Origin: Flavobacterium proteolyticum
Lineage (GTDB): Bacteria; Bacteroidota; Bacteroidia; Flavobacteriales; Flavobacteriaceae
DNA: 64,000 nt
Direction of reading: 5' to 3'
NCBI RefSeq assembly: GCF_015223105.1
Contig: NZ_JADFTZ010000001.1
Span: forward strand, 868,001 to 932,000
A program made the position numbers and the translations under genes. This document shows, one piece after another, positions 8,325 to 16,557 of the stretch. The number at the start of each line of letters is the position of its first letter. The stretch's first letter is position 1. The notes beneath the pieces are model-generated. The model did not search any database, was not told where the DNA came from, and saw nothing but the letters and a program-made list of their open reading frames with translations.

Positions 8325-9368
8325 ATGTTTGAATTAGAAAGTCCAATATATTTTTACTTATTAGCACTATTACCCATAATAGTAGCACTTTTTCTATTCA
8401 ATTTGTTTTGGAAAAGAAAAAGACAAGCTGTTTTTGCCGATTTGGAATTGTTTAATCAATTGGCACCAGAGAAATCGAGTTTTAAACCGGCCTTGAAATT
8501 AGGAGTTTTGTTGTTAGCATTGGCTTGTATTATTATTGCTTTGGTGAACCCAAAAATGGGAACGAAAATGGAAACCGTAAAACGTCAAGGAATTGATATT
8601 GTTTTTGCAGTCGACATTTCAAAAAGTATGCTAGCCGAAGACGTAGCACCAAATCGATTAGAAAAAACCAAGCAAATCGTTTCGCAAATCATCAATCAAT
8701 TAGGAAATGACCGTGTGGGAATTGTTGGGTATGCAGGAAGTGCTTATCCAGTTTTACCCATGACAACCGATTACAGCATTGCTAAAATGTATTTGCAAAG
8801 TATGAATACCAATATGGTGTCTTCGCAAGGAACTGCTTTTAATGATGCCATTCAATTAGCTGTTGATTATTTTGATGTTAAAGATACTAGTAAATTAATT
8901 GTTTTAATTTCAGATGGAGAAGATCATGGTGATGGAGTAGATGATGCAATTGAAATGGCAAAAGAAAAAGGAGTTCGCATTATAACAATTGGTGTAGGAA
9001 CCGAAAAAGGTGGTCCAATTCCGTTACGTGATGATAAAGGAACTATCGCTTCGTATAAAAAAGACCAAGAAGGACAAACGGTAATTACCAAGTTATATCC
9101 AGAAGTTTTAAAGAAAATTGCAGATAATACAAAGTCAAAATATATAGTAGGAACTACTACAAAAAATGTGGTTGAGGAAATAAAAAAATCCTTAGAAAAG
9201 ATTGAAAAATCAGAATTCGAATCGCAGCAAATTGCTGATTTTGAATCACAATATCAATGGTTTTTAGCTTTAGGATTTTTATTATTGTTAGTTGATGTTT
9301 TCCTTTTGGAGAAAAAAACAGCATGGGTGCAAAAGTTGAACTTATTTAATGAAAAGAAACATGCGTAA
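8325..9368 (+). CDS. batB: BatB, VWA-domain membrane protein
   Basis: The product is 347 residues with the same layout as BatA: membrane helices at about 9-27 and 57-74, a VWA domain with metal site DISKS (97-101) and LISDGEDHGDG, and a C-terminal helix near 312-329. The strong similarity to the upstream gene indicates an old tandem duplication, as in other Bacteroidota. It acts at the inner membrane with BatA and the TPR protein BatC. Its 3' end overlaps the start of batC, which implies translational coupling. Confidence 0.93.
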   Translation: MFELESPIYFYLLALLPIIVALFLFNLFWKRKRQAVFADLELFNQLAPEKSSFKPALKLGVLLLALACIIIALVNPKMGTKMETVKRQGIDIVFAVDISKSMLAEDVAPNRLEKTKQIVSQIINQLGNDRVGIVGYAGSAYPVLPMTTDYSIAKMYLQSMNTNMVSSQGTAFNDAIQLAVDYFDVKDTSKLIVLISDGEDHGDGVDDAIEMAKEKGVRIITIGVGTEKGGPIPLRDDKGTIASYKKDQEGQTVITKLYPEVLKKIADNTKSKYIVGTTTKNVVEEIKKSLEKIEKSEFESQQIADFESQYQWFLALGFLLLLVDVFLLEKKTAWVQKLNLFNEKKHA

Positions 9369-10107
9369 CATACTTTACATAGTGCTATTATTGAATAGTG
9401 TTTTGCTTTTCGGACAAGAAAAAGACAAAAATCTTTACAACGGAAATCAGTTATTTAAAGAGAAAAAATACGCTGATGCCGAAGCTGATTTTCGTGTAAC
9501 CGAATCAAAAAAATCACCTAAAAAAGCAACAGCTGGATATAATTTAGGGAATAGTGTGTATCGTCAAAACCAACAAGGGGAAGCGCAAATCCGATATATC
9601 CAAGCCTTAGAACACGCGAAAACGAAAGAAGAAAAGCACCGAATTTATCATAATTTAGGTAACACTTTCATGTTGGATAAAAATTATGAAGCAGCAGCGG
9701 AAGCCTACAAGAATGCGTTGAGAAACAATCCAAATGACGAAGAAACGCGTTACAATTACGCTTTGGCAAAAAGAAAGAAAAAAGACAATCCACCTCCAAA
9801 AAACAATAAAAAAGACAACAAAGGTGGTGGAGGTCAAGATAAAAAACCACAACCAGAAAACAACAAAAACGATAAAGGAGACGACAAAAAAGATCAAGAC
9901 AAGAATAAAGGCGAAGACAAAAAAGAAGACAAAGGTGACGGAGAGAAAAAAGAAGATAAAAACGAAAATCCAAAACCAAGTGGCGCCGACAAACAACGCA
10001 TCGATAATATTTTAGATGCAGTTAATAATGCAGAGAAGAAAGTGCAGGACAAAGTGAATGCGAAGAAAGTGAAAGCACGTCCGGTTTCAAATGAAAAAGA
10101 TTGGTAA
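9349..10107 (+). CDS. batC: BatC, TPR protein with a charged C-terminal region
   Basis: The product is 252 residues from the ATG at 9349. A second in-frame ATG at 9361 gives a tighter 8-base overlap with batB and is equally plausible. A signal peptide (IVLLLNSVLLFGQ) leads into TPR repeats (about 30-140), including EAAAEAYKNALRNNPNDEETRYNYALA. A Lys/Asp/Asn/Gly-rich low-complexity stretch (about 142-215) follows, then a short conserved-looking tail ending EKDW. In the Bat model it is the periplasmic TPR scaffold for BatA and BatB. Long antisense open frames over the lysine-rich stretch are composition artefacts. Confidence 0.9.
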   Translation: MKRNMRNILYIVLLLNSVLLFGQEKDKNLYNGNQLFKEKKYADAEADFRVTESKKSPKKATAGYNLGNSVYRQNQQGEAQIRYIQALEHAKTKEEKHRIYHNLGNTFMLDKNYEAAAEAYKNALRNNPNDEETRYNYALAKRKKKDNPPPKNNKKDNKGGGGQDKKPQPENNKNDKGDDKKDQDKNKGEDKKEDKGDGEKKEDKNENPKPSGADKQRIDNILDAVNNAEKKVQDKVNAKKVKARPVSNEKDW

Positions 10108-10113
10108 TTAATC

Positions 10114-11298
10114 ATGAATTTTATAAAAAAAATAGTTGTTTTATTTCTTGTTTTTAACTCTCTATGGGGATTTTCTCAAGAAGAGAAAATAATTATTTCC
10201 GAAAAAGTTTCAAGCACAGAAATAGGTTTTTTTGATGTGCTAACGGTTGAATTTGAAATTAACACCAACGATGCTGAATTGATTGAGCCAACGTTCAATG
10301 ATTTTGATTTTTATTCTCAAAAAAGTATAGCGAGTTCAGTCACAATAACAAACGGAATCAAGACTTCAAAAGTAACCCACAAGTACTATTTAAAGCCAAA
10401 AAAAATAGGATTATCAACAATAGAGGAAGTAACATTTGATTATAAAGGTAAAAAGTATCAATCTAATCCAATAATTATAAATATTAAAGGAGAAACGATT
10501 GAAAACGATCCTTTAAATACAGAAAATAAACTTTTTATAATTCCAGAAATTTCAAATTATAAACCGCATCGCTATCAGCCAATTACAGTAAAATATAAAT
10601 TGTATTATGATAAAGATATTAAGCCATCTTCGATACAGTTAGATTTTGAAAAAGAATATGTAGATGATTTTTTTATTTATTCAATTTCAGAAAATGCCGA
10701 TGCACCCTTTCTAGCTAATTATAACGGAAAAGAATATAATTGTGTTGTAATCAGGACTGACGTATTGCGATTTAAAGAGTTATATGATACCTATATCCAC
10801 AATAAAATTATTGTTCATTATAATAAAGAAGTTTCTGAAATTGAAAACGAAAGTATTTTAAAGGCAGCAAGAAAAATAGTTCCAGTGGTTTCAGAGAGAA
10901 TAAAGGTTCAAAACTTTGAAAACTTCAGATTACCCTATAATTATGTTTATCCTTACGGAAATTATAAAATTGATGTTATAGAACCAGAGAAAACTTCAAT
11001 TAGAAAAAATAAAATTTTTGAAGTTCAGATTCAAGTTTATGGAGAAGGTTTTTTAGAAGATGAAATGATTCCTAAATTGAGATTACCTAATGGAATTGAA
11101 GTTGTTTCAGATGTAATACAAAATGAGAATACAATTGAGGAAACTAAAATTAAAACAATTGCCTCAAGAACATATAAGTTAAAAGCAATTATGGATGGTA
11201 AAATAGATTTTAAATCAATAGATTTCTATTTTTACGACGAAATTAATCAACAACACAAATCAATAAAGTCTAAAGAGTTTTCAATTATTGTAAAATAA
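10114..11298 (+). CDS. Short BatD paralogue, probably periplasmic
   Basis: The 394-residue product has a signal peptide (1-22, ending LWGFSQ) and beta-rich modules that parallel the first ~400 residues of the next gene: an early 'KYYLKPKKIGLSTIEEVTFDYKG' counterpart of 'YYLTPTKKGTFTIGAASIEYDG', and a later 'ITVKYKLYYDKD' counterpart of 'ITVVYKLYFEPR'. It lacks the membrane helix and cytoplasmic domain of BatD, so it should be soluble in the periplasm or tethered by partners. It is more AT-rich than its neighbours and lies 6 bases after batC. It looks like an extra, diverged copy of the BatD ectodomain; a regulatory or substrate-binding role is only a guess. Confidence 0.75.
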   Translation: MNFIKKIVVLFLVFNSLWGFSQEEKIIISEKVSSTEIGFFDVLTVEFEINTNDAELIEPTFNDFDFYSQKSIASSVTITNGIKTSKVTHKYYLKPKKIGLSTIEEVTFDYKGKKYQSNPIIINIKGETIENDPLNTENKLFIIPEISNYKPHRYQPITVKYKLYYDKDIKPSSIQLDFEKEYVDDFFIYSISENADAPFLANYNGKEYNCVVIRTDVLRFKELYDTYIHNKIIVHYNKEVSEIENESILKAARKIVPVVSERIKVQNFENFRLPYNYVYPYGNYKIDVIEPEKTSIRKNKIFEVQIQVYGEGFLEDEMIPKLRLPNGIEVVSDVIQNENTIEETKIKTIASRTYKLKAIMDGKIDFKSIDFYFYDEINQQHKSIKSKEFSIIVK

Positions 11299-11316
11299 AG
11301 AACGACTAAAACGAAA

Positions 11317-13101
11317 ATGAAATTTTTAAAGCAAATACATATTGTACTTTTTTTTCTATCGGCTTTGTCTGTTTCCGCTCAAGTAAAATTTGAAGCGCAA
11401 ACAGAAAGAAGTTCTTATGGTTTAAATGAGCGATTCCAATTGGTGTTTTCTATCAATAACGAAGGTGATAATTTTGTACCACCAAAGTTTCCTGGTTTTA
11501 AAGCAGAAGGACCATTCATCAATAAAGGAAACCAAACATCAATAACGATTGTAAATGGTAGAGTTAATCAAAAACGAGAAATTTCAACCCAAGTTATTTA
11601 CTATTTAACACCTACTAAAAAAGGAACTTTTACCATTGGCGCAGCTTCAATTGAATATGATGGAACAGTTTATAAATCAGCTCCGATAAAAATTACAATT
11701 ACTGATCCTATCCAAATGCCAACTTATCCAGGTCAACAACCAACGAATGTGAATTATGGAGAAGGAATTCATTTGGTGGCTGAAATGTCAACTAAGAATC
11801 CATATGTAAATGAACCAATTACGGTAGTTTATAAATTATATTTCGAACCTCGATCTACTGTTGGGAATTTTAGAAATTTCAAAGCACCAAAGTATAACGA
11901 TTTCTGGAGTCAGTATATCGATATGAAGCAATTGCGTGCCGAACGTGGAAAATACAACGGAAAAGATTATAGTATGGTGGTGCTGCGCAAGGTAATTTTG
12001 TATCCGTTAGAAGCGGGTGCTAAAACTATAGAACCTTTCAAAATCGATTTAGATGCTGAGGTTCCAACTGGTCGTCGCGATTGGTTTGGCGAATATGAAA
12101 TGCGAGTTATTGAAAAATCACTTTCAACAGGAACGCAAACCATTAACGTAAAACCACTTCCAGAAAACGGAAAACCAGAAAGTTTTACTGGAGCTGTAGG
12201 GAATTTCGATTTTAAAGTAACTCCATCAAAAACAGCATTAAAAGCAGGCGAATCCTTAGATTTAGAAGTAAGTGTTTCAGGTAAAGGAAACTTAAAATTA
12301 TTTACTTTACCAAAACCCGTAGTTCCAAGTGCTTTAGAAATGTACGAACCATCGCATACCGAAAATGTACAAACGCCATTAACGGGTATGGTTGGAAAAG
12401 TTTCAGATAAATACACTATTATTCCACAGTTTAAAGGAAAATATACAATTAAACCGATGGAGTTTTCGTATTACGATTTGGTAAGTAAATCGTATAAAAC
12501 TATTACTTCAAAAGAAATCACCATTGACGTAGCCGAAGGTGACGGAACGGTTGTGGCTAATACACCTAGTACGAATAAACAAGTCATTCAGAAAAAAGAA
12601 GTCTTTCAATTCAATAAGTTGAAAACGGAATTTGTTTCTGCTTCTAGAGAAGATTTCTTAGGTTCAGGATTGTTTTATAGTTTGTTATTTGCACCATTAG
12701 TATTGATTCCAATTGTGATGATTGCCAGAAAACAAAAAGAAGCAAAAGATGCCGATGTTGTAGGAAACCGAGTTAGAAATAATAACCGATTAGTAAAGAA
12801 ATATTTATCGGAAGCTAAAAAACAAATGGGCGACAAAGTACCGTTTTATATGGCAATGGAAAAAGCATTACACAATTTCTTAAAAGCCAAATTACATATC
12901 GAAACGGTTGAAATGAGCAAAGACAATATCATCGAATTACTACAACAACGAAACGCATCCGAAGAAAGTATTAATCGATTTATGGAGTTAATGAACGATT
13001 GTGAATTCGCACGATACGCACCAGCAACCGATATCGCCATGACAAATGATTTTGAACGAGCTGTGGAACGAATTTCTGAACTTGAAAAACAATTGAAATA
13101 A
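11317..13101 (+). CDS. batD: BatD, oxygen-tolerance family protein
   Basis: The product is 594 residues: a signal peptide (1-22, ending LSVSAQ), about 420 residues of repeated beta-sandwich modules, a membrane helix at about 449-468 (SLLFAPLVLIPIVMI) and a cytoplasmic helical tail of ~120 residues. This is the full-length BatD layout. The family is linked to aerotolerance in Bacteroides, and its ectodomain would face the periplasm next to BatA and BatB. The stop codon overlaps the batE start by one base. The short paralogue directly upstream makes this a BatD pair. Confidence 0.92.
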   Translation: MKFLKQIHIVLFFLSALSVSAQVKFEAQTERSSYGLNERFQLVFSINNEGDNFVPPKFPGFKAEGPFINKGNQTSITIVNGRVNQKREISTQVIYYLTPTKKGTFTIGAASIEYDGTVYKSAPIKITITDPIQMPTYPGQQPTNVNYGEGIHLVAEMSTKNPYVNEPITVVYKLYFEPRSTVGNFRNFKAPKYNDFWSQYIDMKQLRAERGKYNGKDYSMVVLRKVILYPLEAGAKTIEPFKIDLDAEVPTGRRDWFGEYEMRVIEKSLSTGTQTINVKPLPENGKPESFTGAVGNFDFKVTPSKTALKAGESLDLEVSVSGKGNLKLFTLPKPVVPSALEMYEPSHTENVQTPLTGMVGKVSDKYTIIPQFKGKYTIKPMEFSYYDLVSKSYKTITSKEITIDVAEGDGTVVANTPSTNKQVIQKKEVFQFNKLKTEFVSASREDFLGSGLFYSLLFAPLVLIPIVMIARKQKEAKDADVVGNRVRNNNRLVKKYLSEAKKQMGDKVPFYMAMEKALHNFLKAKLHIETVEMSKDNIIELLQQRNASEESINRFMELMNDCEFARYAPATDIAMTNDFERAVERISELEKQLK

Positions 13102-13862
13102 TGAAAAATAAATTTATACTATTCCTTTTGTTTTTGATTTCATTTGCCAATGCAAGTGAATCCATCGATGCTACCTTCAAAAAAGCAAACGATTTATATA
13201 ACAAAGGCGATTACGAACAAGCGTTGCAATCTTTCGAAAGTATTGTAAACAAAGGCAACGAATCGGCAGATTTGTATTTTAATATTGCCAATTGTTATTA
13301 CAAACTTGGAAAAGTAGCACCATCGATTTACAATTACGAAAAAGCATTGCTTTTAAACCCAGATGACGAAGCCATTCAAACCAATCTGTCATTTGCTCAA
13401 AAAATGGCAATAGACGATATTAAAATCCTTCCAGAAGTGGGTTTTAAGAAAATGGTTAAAGAGTTCACCAACACATTTCATTATGACACTTGGGCTAGGA
13501 TTGCAGTATTTATCGCTTTCCTAAGTTTACTTTCCTTTTTAGGGTATTATTTTGGAAATACCGTATTTCTAAAACGAACATTTTTCAGTTTGTTTCTATT
13601 ATTTTTAATTGGAATTGGAGTAACGGTTTTCTCCGCATTTTTACAGAAGAAATTCGACGCGAATTACAATCCAGCCATCGTTTTTGCAGAAGCAACAACT
13701 TTGAAAGCCGAACCTAAAAATAGTTCGGAAGATGTAGTAACGCTTCACGAAGGCACAAAAGTTTTTGTTTTAGAAGAATTAGGCAACTGGAAACAAGTAG
13801 AACTCACCGACAAAACCAAAGCGTGGATTGACAAAGAAGCGATTAAGGAAGTGAAGGAATAG
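13101..13862 (+). CDS. batE: BatE, TPR and SH3-like domain protein
   Basis: The product is 253 residues. A signal peptide (ending FANAS) is followed by TPR repeats (about 22-100) including ESADLYFNIANCYYKLGKVAPSIYNYEKALLLNP, two membrane helices (about 130-150 and 155-176), and a C-terminal bacterial SH3-like domain (about 193-253) with TLKAEPKNSSEDVVTLHEGTKVFVL. This is the usual BatE composition. It closes the Bat cluster, and its TAG stop codon runs directly into a repeat of AGTGTTCAG words. There is no clear hairpin terminator before the convergent cvpA-like gene. Confidence 0.9.
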   Translation: MKNKFILFLLFLISFANASESIDATFKKANDLYNKGDYEQALQSFESIVNKGNESADLYFNIANCYYKLGKVAPSIYNYEKALLLNPDDEAIQTNLSFAQKMAIDDIKILPEVGFKKMVKEFTNTFHYDTWARIAVFIAFLSLLSFLGYYFGNTVFLKRTFFSLFLLFLIGIGVTVFSAFLQKKFDANYNPAIVFAEATTLKAEPKNSSEDVVTLHEGTKVFVLEELGNWKQVELTDKTKAWIDKEAIKEVKE

Positions 13863-13890
13863 TGTTCAGTGTTCAGTTGAAAGTGTTCAG
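13861..13890 (+). repeat. AGTGTTCAG word repeat fused to the batE stop codon
   Basis: Three AGTGTTCAG-type words occupy 30 bases, the first sharing the AG of the TAG stop. It is 27 of 30 identical to 26777-26806 and related to the right arm at 4775-4816. Confidence 0.75.
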
Positions 13891-13909
13891 AATTAGCTTG
13901 TTGAAGCTT

Positions 13910-14431
13910 TTACTCCTCACTCGCAACTTCCGACTTCAAACTGTCATACCAACCTTCAATCGTAGGATAAATCGCTTTTAAAATATTCTGAATTGGGTTA
14001 TAAAAAATGGAATTCTCTCGTGTTTCTTTAGAAAGTAGCATGTTGTTGATGTTGATTTTCTCAAAAATAAAAAGCACAACACTCAACGCTAAAATTGTTT
14101 TCAATAAGCTAAAAATCACTCCAGCAATTTTGTTAATCCAACCTAAAAAAGCAAAATCTGCTAATTTGGTTAAAATTTTCGCACTCAAGTGTATTCCAAT
14201 CACCACCAACAAAAACGTAATGATAAAAGCGGTTATTTCAATGTATTTTGGATTCCAACTTGGGAAAATTCCAGTAAAAACAGTGCCTACTAAATTTGAA
14301 AATTTAATCGCTAAGTAAATTCCTAAAATCAATGCTACGAAAGAAGCGACTTCTACAAAAAGTCCGTTTTTTAATCCTTTATAAACTGCAAAACCCAATA
14401 AAACTGCAAAAACAATATCAATAAAACTCAT
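13910..14431 (-). CDS. CvpA family membrane protein
   Basis: From the ATG at 14431 the product is 173 residues, starting MSFIDIVFAVLLGFAVYKGLKNGL, the canonical CvpA opening. Four hydrophobic segments fit a colicin V production-type inner-membrane protein, and the C-terminal tail is polar. The longer open frame up to 14581 is rejected because it would start upstream of the promoter at 14509-14516 and would read into the divergent gene. CvpA proteins are linked to colicin V export and envelope stress, but the biochemical role is not settled. It converges on batE with a 47-base gap. Confidence 0.85.
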   Translation of the reverse strand: MSFIDIVFAVLLGFAVYKGLKNGLFVEVASFVALILGIYLAIKFSNLVGTVFTGIFPSWNPKYIEITAFIITFLLVVIGIHLSAKILTKLADFAFLGWINKIAGVIFSLLKTILALSVVLFIFEKININNMLLSKETRENSIFYNPIQNILKAIYPTIEGWYDSLKSEVASEE

Positions 14432-14500
14432 GCAAAAAGAAAATTGATGAAAGAATAAAGAACAAAGACGATAGATTGTGTAAAAAACAAAACCATCGAT

Positions 14501-14516
14501 TATCTTTGCAAATCTA
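14501..14516. promoter_or_regulatory. Back-to-back divergent -7 promoter elements
   Basis: TATCTTTG (14501-14508) on the plus strand abuts CAAATCTA (14509-14516), which is TAGATTTG on the minus strand. Both match TAnnTTTG exactly, giving the symmetric TAnnTTTG-CAAAnnTA. A TTG lies 22 bases upstream for the plus direction (14476-14478). The pair would serve the cvpA-like gene and the gene at 14575. Confidence 0.55.
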
Positions 14517-14574
14517 ATATAGAAAGTTGGGAATAGTCTTTTTTCTTTTCTCTTTTTTCTTTCATCTATAAAAC

Positions 14575-14931
14575 ATGTCAAGAGACGAACAATTAAAACA
14601 GCGTTGGGAAAGCGTTGTCACTATATTATCAAATAAATTCGCAGATGGTGAAACCCTTGATTTAGAGGGAATCATTTATCTAATCGGTGTGCAAGAATTA
14701 GGAAAAATTCATGCTACATTCAAAAAAGATGAAAAAGTAAACCTAATGCACATCGCTATTTGTCGTTTGTTAGAGCCTTATGGTTACTACGAATTTGAAT
14801 ATTTCGACAACGATGGTTGGCCACATTACAAAGTAAAAGAAGAATTACCACCACTAAAAGCAGGTGAGCAAGCCGTACTAATGAAAGAAGCAATTGTAAG
14901 TTACTTTTTAGAGAAAGAGTTGATAGATTAA
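14575..14931 (+). CDS. Conserved hypothetical protein (118 residues)
   Basis: I do not recognise a named domain. The 118-residue product is soluble, mixed helical and acidic, with features such as LEGIIYLIGVQELGKIH and a YGYYEFEYFDNDGWPHYK stretch. It has no signal peptide or membrane helix. The gene sits between divergent promoters and pheS, with its own upstream TAnnTTTG element at 14501-14508. Codon use resembles its neighbours, and coding is credible because the frame fills the gap between promoter and pheS repeats with no competing frame. I believe orthologues occur beside pheS in related flavobacteria, but this is from memory. Confidence 0.75.
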   Translation: MSRDEQLKQRWESVVTILSNKFADGETLDLEGIIYLIGVQELGKIHATFKKDEKVNLMHIAICRLLEPYGYYEFEYFDNDGWPHYKVKEELPPLKAGEQAVLMKEAIVSYFLEKELID

Positions 14932-15000
14932 TGATTTAAGATTAACGATTTATGATTTTAGAAGTTTTAGACAACTTGAAACTTGAAACTTGAAACAAAA
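14932..15000 (+). repeat. Word repeats upstream of pheS (GATTTAAGATTAACG and ACTTGAA families)
   Basis: The first half repeats variants of GATTTA/GATTAA/GATTTT (14933-14963). The second half has three tandem ACTTGAA heptamers (14974-14994). The last repeat unit adjoins the pheS -7 element. Confidence 0.7.
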
Positions 15001-15012
15001 TCCATAAATTTG
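14983..15012 (+). promoter_or_regulatory. pheS promoter
   Basis: TTG (14983-14985) inside the ACTTGAA tandem repeat, a 19-base spacer and a perfect TAAATTTG (15005-15012) lie 19 bases before the pheS ATG. Confidence 0.65.
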
Positions 15013-15031
15013 CACCTTTATACAACGAGCG

Positions 15032-16051
15032 ATGACAGAAACGATTAAAGCCCATATTGAAGAAGTAAAAGCTTTTCAAACCGATAATAAAGAACAATTA
15101 GAAGCCTTCCGAATTAAGTATTTAGGAAGTAAAGGCTTGTTGAAAGATTTTTTTGCTGAATTCAAAAATGTTCCAAACGAACAAAAGAAAGAATTCGGAC
15201 AAGTAATCAACGAATTGAAAACTTCGGCAGAAGAAAAGGTAAAAACCATTCAAGACGCTTTAGAAAATAAAGAAGAATCAAAAGGAATTTACGGTGATAC
15301 AACGCGTCCGGGAGAAGCTATGAACATTGGTTCGCGCCACCCAATTTCTATTGTAAAAAATCAAATGATTGATATTTTTTCAACCATTGGGTTCAACGTG
15401 TCCGAAGGTCCAGAAATCGAGGATGATTGGCACAATTTTACCGCATTAAATTTACCAGAATATCATCCAGCACGAGATATGCAGGATACGTTTTTCATTC
15501 AAACCAATCCTGATGTTTTATTGCGAACACACACTTCATCAGTGCAAGTACGTTACATGGAAAATAACAAACCGCCTATTCGTACGATTTCTCCAGGAAG
15601 AGTGTTTCGTAACGAGGCAGTTTCCTCGCGTTCGCACTGTATTTTCCATCAAGTGGAAGGATTGTATATTGACAAAGACGTTTCCTTTGCCGATTTAAAA
15701 CAGACTTTGTTGTATTTCACGAAAGAAATGTTCGGAAAATCGAAAATCCGTTTACGTCCGTCATATTTCCCATTTACAGAGCCAAGCGCTGAAATCGATA
15801 TTTATTGGGGATTAAAAACTGAAACCGATTATAGAATTACCAAAGGAACCGGTTGGTTAGAAATTGGTGGTTGTGGAATGGTAGATCCAAACGTATTGAA
15901 AAACTGCGGTATCAATCCAGACGAACATACAGGTTTTGCTTTCGGAATGGGAGTAGAACGTATTGCCATGTTGTTGTATCAAATTGGCGATATTCGTATG
16001 TTTTATGAAAACGACGTTCGTTTCTTAGAGCAATTTAAATCATCAATTTAG
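15032..16051 (+). CDS. pheS: Phenylalanine--tRNA ligase alpha subunit
   Basis: The 339-residue product is a typical length for PheS. It starts with a coiled-coil N-terminal arm (1-90). The class II catalytic core follows, with motif 2 around FRNEAVSSRSHCIFHQVEGL and motif 3 at GFAFGMGVERIAMLLYQIGDIR near the C-terminus. It charges tRNA-Phe together with the beta subunit, which is not in this window. A perfect -7 element lies just upstream. Its TAG stop codon supplies the first base of a dispersed repeat (16051-16076), and a small conserved gene follows after 32 bases. Confidence 0.97.
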   Translation: MTETIKAHIEEVKAFQTDNKEQLEAFRIKYLGSKGLLKDFFAEFKNVPNEQKKEFGQVINELKTSAEEKVKTIQDALENKEESKGIYGDTTRPGEAMNIGSRHPISIVKNQMIDIFSTIGFNVSEGPEIEDDWHNFTALNLPEYHPARDMQDTFFIQTNPDVLLRTHTSSVQVRYMENNKPPIRTISPGRVFRNEAVSSRSHCIFHQVEGLYIDKDVSFADLKQTLLYFTKEMFGKSKIRLRPSYFPFTEPSAEIDIYWGLKTETDYRITKGTGWLEIGGCGMVDPNVLKNCGINPDEHTGFAFGMGVERIAMLLYQIGDIRMFYENDVRFLEQFKSSI

Positions 16052-16076
16052 TCATTGCGAGGAACGAAGCAATCTC
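16051..16076 (+). repeat. Dispersed GTCATTGCGAGG...GAAGCAATCTC repeat
   Basis: The 26-base element starts at the G of the pheS stop codon and contains the inverted pair ATTGC/GCAAT. This motif is known to me as a dispersed intergenic repeat in diverse bacterial genomes. Only one copy is seen in this window. Confidence 0.6.
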
Positions 16077-16083
16077 ACTTACT

Positions 16084-16491
16084 ATGAAAAAAGACATTAT
16101 CATCCCAAAAGTAGCAAACGTTCACATTGTAGCTTTTCAAGAATGGAACGACGATTTTATGGAGAATTCTTGGTACGCTTACTTAGTAAACGACACCGAT
16201 GATTTGCTAGAAATGGCTATGGTAGTTTCACGCGCTTACGGTTTAATCAATGGCGAAGAACGCAAAACGGGAACTTTTCGTCATGCGTTTGCCAAAGTTG
16301 AACCAAGAACAGCTGTTAAAGTAGAATTGTTAGAAAACAACGTTTTACAATTGAATAACGAATTTATGTTATCGTATTTCGCAAACGGACAATTATACGA
16401 TAAAACCTTCGTGTTCCGTGTAAACACCATCAACGAAAAAGCCACTGCCGATTTACCTATTATCAACAAAAGAGGTGTTTTTGCGAATTAG
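16084..16491 (+). CDS. Conserved hypothetical protein downstream of pheS
   Basis: The product has 135 residues with no signal peptide or membrane helix. It is beta-rich, with aromatic and acidic stretches (FQEWNDDFMENSWYAYLVNDTDD) and a C-terminal NKRGVF motif. I do not recognise a domain. The gene follows pheS by 32 bases, separated only by a dispersed repeat, and ends at a strong terminator, so the two are probably co-transcribed. Coding is well supported by length, composition and the clean terminator. Function is unknown; I make no guess beyond a possible housekeeping role from its position. Confidence 0.75.
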   Translation: MKKDIIIPKVANVHIVAFQEWNDDFMENSWYAYLVNDTDDLLEMAMVVSRAYGLINGEERKTGTFRHAFAKVEPRTAVKVELLENNVLQLNNEFMLSYFANGQLYDKTFVFRVNTINEKATADLPIINKRGVFAN

Positions 16492-16513
16492 ATTTGCGTA
16501 AATTAAAATAGTG

Positions 16514-16557
16514 AAACCACGAATGCACGAATTGATTTCTGTATTCGTGGTTTTTTG
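16514..16557 (+). terminator. Rho-independent terminator after 16084-16491
   Basis: AAACCACGAAT (16514-16524) pairs with ATTCGTGGTTT (16543-16553) around an 18-base loop and ends in T6. The loop repeats the CACGAAT word also seen at 24828-24905. Confidence 0.85.

Noticed and set aside
9655..9996. Long antisense open frames (up to 113 codons) over batC
   Set aside because: They mirror the Lys/Asp-rich low-complexity region of BatC; the predicted proteins are Phe/Val/Leu-rich composition artefacts with no start signals.
11967..12416. 149-codon antisense frame inside batD
   Set aside because: Entirely within a well-supported gene on the other strand; no promoter, ribosome-binding context or recognisable motif.
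14432..14581. N-terminal extension of the cvpA-like frame to 14581
   Set aside because: It would begin upstream of the -7 element at 14509-14516, overlap the divergent gene start, and precede the canonical CvpA opening MSFIDIVF.
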